Origin: Candidatus Heimdallarchaeota archaeon
Lineage (GTDB): Archaea; Asgardarchaeota; Heimdallarchaeia; JABLTI01
Reading direction: 5' to 3'
Length of the DNA: 9,280 nt
Assembly (NCBI GenBank): GCA_023128635.1
Contig: JAGMDP010000117.1
Coordinates: 1-9,280 of the forward strand
Shown here: positions 5,284-9,280 of the stretch, in pieces
Layout: the number at the start of each line of letters is the position of its first letter
How positions within the stretch are numbered: position 1 is the first letter of the stretch
Translations under genes and position numbers: made by a program
The notes under the pieces: generated by a model
Seen by the model: the letters and a program-made list of their open reading frames with translations, nothing else
Told to the model about the DNA's origin: nothing
Databases searched by the model: none

Positions 5284-7032
5284 ATGAGTTGGTTTAAAGA
5301 AAAAGAAAACTTGTACAAATTTCTTTTGATTTTCGGAATAGTTATGTTGATTCTACCCATAACAATGCAAGTTATTGCAGATTATCGATTAAGAGATAAT
5401 CAAACAATAATTTTTACTGATATAAACGGAAACTCAATTTTTAACACATACTATCTTGGGGAAAAGAATTTTGGTGTTATGATTTTTCATGGAATGGGTG
5501 AAGATCAGACTTCTCTAGATTTATATACTTCTAAATTTTCTCAACAAGGACTACATGTTTTCTGTACGGATTTCTCTGGTCATGGCAGATCTTCTGGATT
5601 AATTCCTTCTGGCAATAATAGTGCTAATGAATTAGCCCTACAGGTTCTTCGAGCTAAAGCAAAATTCAAAGAAGTTTCTGGACTTGTGGAATCCGAAATC
5701 TTTTTGCTTGGACACTCTATGGGAGCTAGCGGTGTAATGAGAGCAGTAATGATTGATAGCAATCCTGTCAATGGGTGTATTATACTTGGTTCAGCACTTC
5801 GTGTAAGTGAAAATAATGAAACAAAAAGCTGGGTGGATGAATTAGGACCAACAAATCCACTCTCAAACATCCTAATAGCAACTGGAACTTGGGATGATGT
5901 AGCCCCACCACCCGAAGCAATGAATCTCTATTATAAATTAGCAAATGAAACTGATATTATAAAACCTCAATCGACCTATCGATTAACTTCAGATGGATTA
6001 GTAAAAGAAATTAATATTATCAAATACTTGACTCATACTCATGAATCAATGAGTGCCAGATCAGTTCTGAGGATAACTAGGTGGATTGAAATGATTATTC
6101 AGAATAAGCATCCAGCTAAAATAGCCTTACCACCATCTGGGTATTATGATTTGCTTATTGCTGGAAATTTCCAAGATCTCCGTATTTTGGGTCTGCTTTT
6201 AGAGCTTGGCGGTATTTTTATTATCTTAATTTTTGGAACCAAATTATTGAAACTCAAAAATGAAAAATTACCTGCTGTTGTGAAAGAAGAAAATGAAACA
6301 AGTAATCAGCAAGGAGAAGATTCTGAATTAGCAATAACGAATGTTAAGAAATTTATAGGGTATAAGCTCTTAATTTGGTTGGGAGGAGCAGTAATTGCAA
6401 TTATAATTGCTCTAATTCTTGCTTATTTACCGAATGGCATACCATATTTTACTTTGTTATTTGTTTGTCCCATTTCTGGTTATGGTCTTATGATGTTAAT
6501 TTTATATTCTTTGGGCAAAATGCCAGGATTAGCAGGTAAATGGCGACCAAAAATTAAACAATTAAAAGAAAAGATGAATTGGCAAATAATACTATTCGGA
6601 TTAGTTGTGTTTGGTATTATTACAGCTGTTTTTTCATATCTTATCAGCTCATCATTATACCATATTTTTCCTTTGAATATTCGACTCCTCTGGTTAGTTA
6701 TCTTTACAGTTTTATCAATTCCAGGTTTCTACTTTTTACAAATAGAAACAAAACTCATTCGGAATTATACTGAGGTTAAAGATCATCACACAAAATTAAA
6801 TTCATTTGCATTTCTTGCACCATTTATTATTGGTAGCTTGTATATTTTGTTCAGTGGAACGATCATCTACTTCATTGATGCCTTGAACGATCTAATTATT
6901 CTCTCATTAATCATTTTAGTAGGTAATCTAATGCAGGAAATCTGGAAAAAACCATTCCTGACCGCACTACTACAATCATTTCTGTTATTCTTCCTCTTAT
7001 TACCTCGAGGTCAAATGGCACTTATCTTCTAG
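5284..7032 (+). CDS. Membrane-anchored alpha/beta hydrolase with C-terminal multi-pass region
   Basis: The protein has 582 residues. A membrane helix at 11-31 is followed by an alpha/beta hydrolase domain (about 40-275) of the serine aminopeptidase/lysophospholipase-like (Hydrolase_4) type. Visible motifs are oxyanion-hole HGMG (69-72), DFSGHGRSSG (96-105), nucleophile elbow GHSMG with Ser145, an acidic residue in GTWDD (Asp204 or Asp205) and a histidine in THTHE (His251 or His253). About eight more hydrophobic helices follow: roughly 299-320, 359-381, 387-409, 433-455, 464-485, 508-531, 534-549 and 557-575. A charged loop at 322-356 separates the first of these from the rest. If the N-terminus is inside, the hydrolase domain faces outside. 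The substrate is unknown; lipid, ester or peptide hydrolysis are all possible. It ends 23 bases before the end of the opposing permease gene. Confidence 0.88.
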   Translation: MSWFKEKENLYKFLLIFGIVMLILPITMQVIADYRLRDNQTIIFTDINGNSIFNTYYLGEKNFGVMIFHGMGEDQTSLDLYTSKFSQQGLHVFCTDFSGHGRSSGLIPSGNNSANELALQVLRAKAKFKEVSGLVESEIFLLGHSMGASGVMRAVMIDSNPVNGCIILGSALRVSENNETKSWVDELGPTNPLSNILIATGTWDDVAPPPEAMNLYYKLANETDIIKPQSTYRLTSDGLVKEINIIKYLTHTHESMSARSVLRITRWIEMIIQNKHPAKIALPPSGYYDLLIAGNFQDLRILGLLLELGGIFIILIFGTKLLKLKNEKLPAVVKEENETSNQQGEDSELAITNVKKFIGYKLLIWLGGAVIAIIIALILAYLPNGIPYFTLLFVCPISGYGLMMLILYSLGKMPGLAGKWRPKIKQLKEKMNWQIILFGLVVFGIITAVFSYLISSSLYHIFPLNIRLLWLVIFTVLSIPGFYFLQIETKLIRNYTEVKDHHTKLNSFAFLAPFIIGSLYILFSGTIIYFIDALNDLIILSLIILVGNLMQEIWKKPFLTALLQSFLLFFLLLPRGQMALIF

Positions 7033-7036
7033 AGGA

Positions 7037-7050
7037 AAATAAATGAAAAC
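7037..7050 (-). terminator. Possible T-rich terminator of the ABC operon
   Basis: On the minus strand, GTTTTCATTTATTTT (7051-7037) directly follows the TAA stop of the last permease gene. It could end the operon transcript within the 23-base gap and the 3' end of the hydrolase gene. The run is short and interrupted, so support is modest. Confidence 0.3.
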
Positions 7051-7055
7051 AAGAA

Positions 7056-7907
7056 TTAGAGTATAGATAATCCTTGTTTTTTTGCTTTTCTTTCAACTGG
7101 TATTAGGAGTAATCTTGCTACAAAGAAGTATAATATTGTCAAAGCACCAAGGAATACAAATTCTTGCCAAACAGGGAGGAGTGTAATATATTTCTCACCA
7201 AACATGAAATGACGCATCAAATCAAAGTTATATGTGAATGGAAAAGCAAGTGTAATATATTTCATTGCTGTTCCAAATCCTTGATTTAAAACCATGAATC
7301 CTTGAACTGGTAAGAATGCCCCAAATAAAAACTGAATTAGTTGATGTGTTGTGGAAATTAGTAATCTTGCTTGTCTATACATAATAGCAAGCATGCCAAA
7401 ATAGATGCCTACAGAAACATTTGAGATCATTGCTAGGAGAGCAACTAATAATGTAAAACCAATTACTGCAAAATTGGTTAATGCACCTGCTAACCATAAT
7501 GTTAGGATATAGAGAGGGATAAAGAAAATGAAACTAATTATTCCTCTTGCGATAGAAGTTGAAAGCAAGTATCCCATACGTGATGAAGGAGTGACGAAAA
7601 CAGCTTCTAAAGTTCCATAATGGATATCTTCTTCAATTCTATTTAATGGAGCCCAGGTAGCAATACTTGAGAACAATTGTATTATCGATCCAGTCATCAT
7701 AAATAGGAAAAGATCTTCTTCATTCAATCCAATTCGAACTAAAACGTCTGGGCTAAAATAATATGCCCCACCAATAATTGCGAAACCTAGAACTAAAGAG
7801 ATAATTTCCAGCAACATTCCAGTGAAGAATGCTCTGTATCTCATGTAGGTTTTCATATCACGCCAAACGCCTTTGAAGATAACTCTTGTGCTGTGTTGTA
7901 TACTCAA
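7056..7907 (-). CDS. ABC-2 type transporter permease, second copy
   Basis: This is a 283-residue permease of the ABC-2 exporter family (DrrB/NodJ-like). An N-terminal cytoplasmic helix (VIFKGVWRDMKTYMRYR, 9-25) precedes about six membrane helices near 28-50, 66-84, 113-140, 143-172, 184-206 and 245-269. The loop DIHYGTLEAVFVTPSSR (94-110) is the conserved coupling region between helices 2 and 3 in this family. LPVQGF (199-204) and FPFTY (222-226) also fit. It is a paralogue of the permease directly upstream: both have this loop and end in GLSIL. The start is TTG at 7907, supported by GGAGG (7920-7916) 8 bases upstream and by alignment with the paralogue's start. The GGAGG overlaps the upstream gene's stop (TAGGAGG). 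It is the last gene of the operon and probably pairs with its paralogue as a heterodimer. Confidence 0.9.
   Translation of the reverse strand: MSIQHSTRVIFKGVWRDMKTYMRYRAFFTGMLLEIISLVLGFAIIGGAYYFSPDVLVRIGLNEEDLFLFMMTGSIIQLFSSIATWAPLNRIEEDIHYGTLEAVFVTPSSRMGYLLSTSIARGIISFIFFIPLYILTLWLAGALTNFAVIGFTLLVALLAMISNVSVGIYFGMLAIMYRQARLLISTTHQLIQFLFGAFLPVQGFMVLNQGFGTAMKYITLAFPFTYNFDLMRHFMFGEKYITLLPVWQEFVFLGALTILYFFVARLLLIPVERKAKKQGLSIL
7077..7095 (+). terminator. T-rich terminator for the membrane hydrolase gene
   Basis: Seven T in a row (7077-7083), then TTTT and TTT, lie about 45 bases after the hydrolase stop. They sit within the 3' end of the opposing permease gene, where they encode Lys residues of the tail on the other strand. 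There is no hairpin. This fits archaeal oligo-T termination. Confidence 0.4.
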
Positions 7908-7915
7908 TTTCTTGT

Positions 7916-7920
7916 CCTCC
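7916..7920 (-). promoter_or_regulatory. Ribosome site that decides the TTG start of the second permease
   Basis: GGAGG on the minus strand lies 8 bases before TTG at 7907 and overlaps the stop codon of the upstream permease (TAGGAGG). This coupling supports translational re-initiation, and the strong site justifies the TTG start. Confidence 0.75.
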
Positions 7921-8792
7921 TAAAGTATTGATAATCCATTTTGTTTTGCTTTCTTCTCAACACGCTTTAGCAAGAAAAATGCTAAAATAATAAACAAAAG
8001 AGATGAAGCTGCTAACAAAACATATTCCAACCAAACAGGGAATAATGTAGTATAGACGTCTCCAAACATATAGTATCTAAACAGATCATAGCAGTATGTG
8101 TATGGGAACATTTGTGCAATATATTTCAAAACTAAACCCCCGGTTTTATTAATCCCGATGAAGGCTTGAACCGGAACATAGGCTCCACATATGAATTGGA
8201 AAATATTACTAAGAAAAATCGCTATTGGTTGTATTCTTCTTATTAAAATAGCAAGCATAGCAAAGAATAATCCGAATGAAATCATACTAATTATTGTTAA
8301 AAGCACAACGAGAAGAGTTGTTCCAACAACATACCAATCAGTAAGAACACCATGAACTCCAAGTATAATCAAATAAGAGGGAACAAAGAATAGGAGATTC
8401 AAAAGGGAATCCGCTATTGTTGGTGAAAGGAGATAAGCAATTCTACTTGTGGGAGAAACAAAAACGGCTTCCAAAGTACCATAATGAATGTCTTGTTGTA
8501 CTCTTCCCATCGGAGCCCATAATGCAGTATCACTAAATGTACTGAGAGCAATTCCACCTGCAAAGAACACAAAAACTTGAGTACTTAAAATACCAGTTTC
8601 AGAGGTAGTTGTAGGATTGAAATTTAGGATAACACCGAAAATATATGCTGCTCCTAATCCAATCATCATGTTCATGAGCCAACCAATGAGCCTTAGCTTA
8701 TATCTTCGAATATTCACTAAGTCCCGCCAGATTCCTTTCCCGAGGACTCTCATTGAACTATTAAAAGCGATTCTAACATTTTGTACTGACAA
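7920..8792 (-). CDS. ABC-2 type transporter permease, first copy
   Basis: This is a 290-residue ABC-2 exporter permease. A cytoplasmic N-terminal helix (LGKGIWRDLVNIRRYKLR, 17-34) leads into about six membrane helices near 36-57, 70-90, 122-145, 153-183, 187-210 and 253-275. The conserved loop DIHYGTLEAVFVSPTSR (101-117), VPVQAF (206-211) and FPYTY (229-233) are each nearly the same in the paralogue downstream. The basic C-terminus (RVEKKAKQNGLSIL) is on the cytoplasmic side. The start is TTG at 8792: GGAGG (8804-8800) is 7 bases upstream, and the first residues MSVQN match MSIQH of the paralogue. The next ATG, 13 codons in, would cut the shared N-terminus. Only two bases separate this start from the ATPase stop. 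The substrate is not predictable. Confidence 0.9.
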   Translation of the reverse strand: MSVQNVRIAFNSSMRVLGKGIWRDLVNIRRYKLRLIGWLMNMMIGLGAAYIFGVILNFNPTTTSETGILSTQVFVFFAGGIALSTFSDTALWAPMGRVQQDIHYGTLEAVFVSPTSRIAYLLSPTIADSLLNLLFFVPSYLIILGVHGVLTDWYVVGTTLLVVLLTIISMISFGLFFAMLAILIRRIQPIAIFLSNIFQFICGAYVPVQAFIGINKTGGLVLKYIAQMFPYTYCYDLFRYYMFGDVYTTLFPVWLEYVLLAASSLLFIILAFFLLKRVEKKAKQNGLSIL

Positions 8793-8794
8793 AA

Positions 8795-9280
8795 CTATTC
8801 CTCCAAATCAACTTTCTTGTCACAGTATTTCAAGAATACATCTTCTAATGAAGCTGTACGATAAGAAATAACAGGATTGATTCCAAACTTTCTGCAGGTT
8901 TCCATAACAGCTTCAAAGGCTTGTGAGCTATCACTCACAGGCATTCTTAGATACCCATTCTCTTGTTGAACTTCTAAAACAGATTCAATGGTAGCAACTT
9001 CTTGTAGAAATTCCGGAGAAGCATTATCTGTTGATCGTAATCGTATCTCGAGAAGCTGGATATTCAAGTCATCCATTAATTTCTGAGGAGTATCAATAGC
9101 AACTACTTTCCCTTCGTAGATAATCGCAACACGATCACATAATTCTTCAATTTCAGACATGATTTGTGAGGTTATGATGACAGTTTTTCCTTTATTCTTA
9201 GCATAATCCTTTACGAAACTTCGTATCTTCTTTGCAGCTATGGGATCTAATCCTTTGCTAATTTCATCTGCAAAGACTAA
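8795..9280 (-). CDS. ABC-2 transporter ATP-binding protein, N-terminal part cut by window edge
   Basis: The frame is open from the window edge to TAG at 8795, giving 161 visible residues; an ATG at 9160 is internal. The first codons encode the Walker B and D-loop region: LVFADEISKGLDP, with the catalytic Glu at visible residue 6. Next comes the switch region TVIITSQIMSEIEELCDRVAII, where the usual His is Gln (visible residue 39), as also occurs in DrrA-type exporters. EGKVVAIDTP follows, then a regulatory C-terminal domain of about 90 residues ending in SLEDVFLKYC, typical of DrrA/NatA-like proteins. Walker A, the Q-loop and the signature lie outside the window. It powers the two permeases downstream, whose first start codon is two bases away. 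Roughly 150 residues should be missing. Confidence 0.9.
   Translation of the reverse strand, partial: LVFADEISKGLDPIAAKKIRSFVKDYAKNKGKTVIITSQIMSEIEELCDRVAIIYEGKVVAIDTPQKLMDDLNIQLLEIRLRSTDNASPEFLQEVATIESVLEVQQENGYLRMPVSDSSQAFEAVMETCRKFGINPVISYRTASLEDVFLKYCDKKVDLEE
8800..8804 (-). promoter_or_regulatory. Ribosome site that decides the TTG start of the first permease
   Basis: GGAGG on the minus strand is 7 bases before TTG at 8792 and lies inside the last codons of the ATPase gene (GAG GAA TAG). Translation of the permease is therefore probably coupled to the ATPase. Confidence 0.75.

Noticed and set aside
5580..5870. 96-codon minus-strand frame inside the membrane hydrolase gene
   Set aside because: It is antisense to the conserved hydrolase core (GHSMG region), with no ribosome site or recognisable product.
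1..9280. CRISPR arrays, tRNA or rRNA genes, insertion sequences
   Set aside because: Reading both strands showed no regularly spaced repeats, no cloverleaf-type or rRNA-like stretches, and no transposase or terminal inverted repeats. The gaps are too short to hold most of these.

Overview
The window looks like low-G+C (about one third G+C by eye) archaeal DNA. The evidence is a TrmB-type regulator, TATA-like boxes about 25 bp before starts, T-rich runs rather than hairpins at gene ends, and a membrane protein ending in a small zinc ribbon. Strong GGAGG ribosome sites occur inside one operon, and a candidate leaderless start occurs elsewhere. An Asgard-type archaeon is plausible, but nothing here proves the lineage. 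The genes are tightly packed: no stretch over 300 bases lacks a gene, and the longest gap is 132 bases.

Layout. (1) Positions 90-803, minus: a two-pass membrane protein with an outside beta-rich domain and a cytoplasmic zinc ribbon. (2) Positions 804-935: a divergent promoter region with two inverted repeats. (3) Positions 936-1970, plus: a TrmB-family regulator whose C-terminus resembles a PH/GRAM-type domain. (4) Positions 2039-4489, plus: an 816-residue protein that is the most unusual item here. Its first 345 residues contain all parts of an L-asparaginase/GatD-like enzyme, but the two halves of the N-terminal domain are in swapped order. Its second half carries the motif set of a class I glutamine amidotransferase. 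(5) Positions 4486-5169, minus: a SAM-dependent methyltransferase that overlaps the previous gene tail to tail by 4 bases. (6) Positions 5284-7032, plus: a membrane-anchored alpha/beta hydrolase fused to a polytopic membrane region. (7) Positions 7056-9280, minus: an ABC-2 exporter operon with an ATPase cut by the window edge and two paralogous permeases. Both permeases start with TTG behind strong GGAGG sites.

How they may work together. The ABC genes form a clear operon and presumably make a heterodimeric permease with one ATPase; the substrate is unknown. The regulator and the asparaginase/amidotransferase protein are co-directional, 68 bases apart, and could be co-transcribed, with the regulator possibly controlling the divergent promoter through the inverted repeats; this is inference. 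The methyltransferase and hydrolase diverge from a shared 114-base promoter region and show no obvious functional link.

The best candidate for something undescribed is the rearranged asparaginase plus glutamine amidotransferase fusion. It keeps the recognisable catalytic residues of both amide-hydrolysing modules in one chain.
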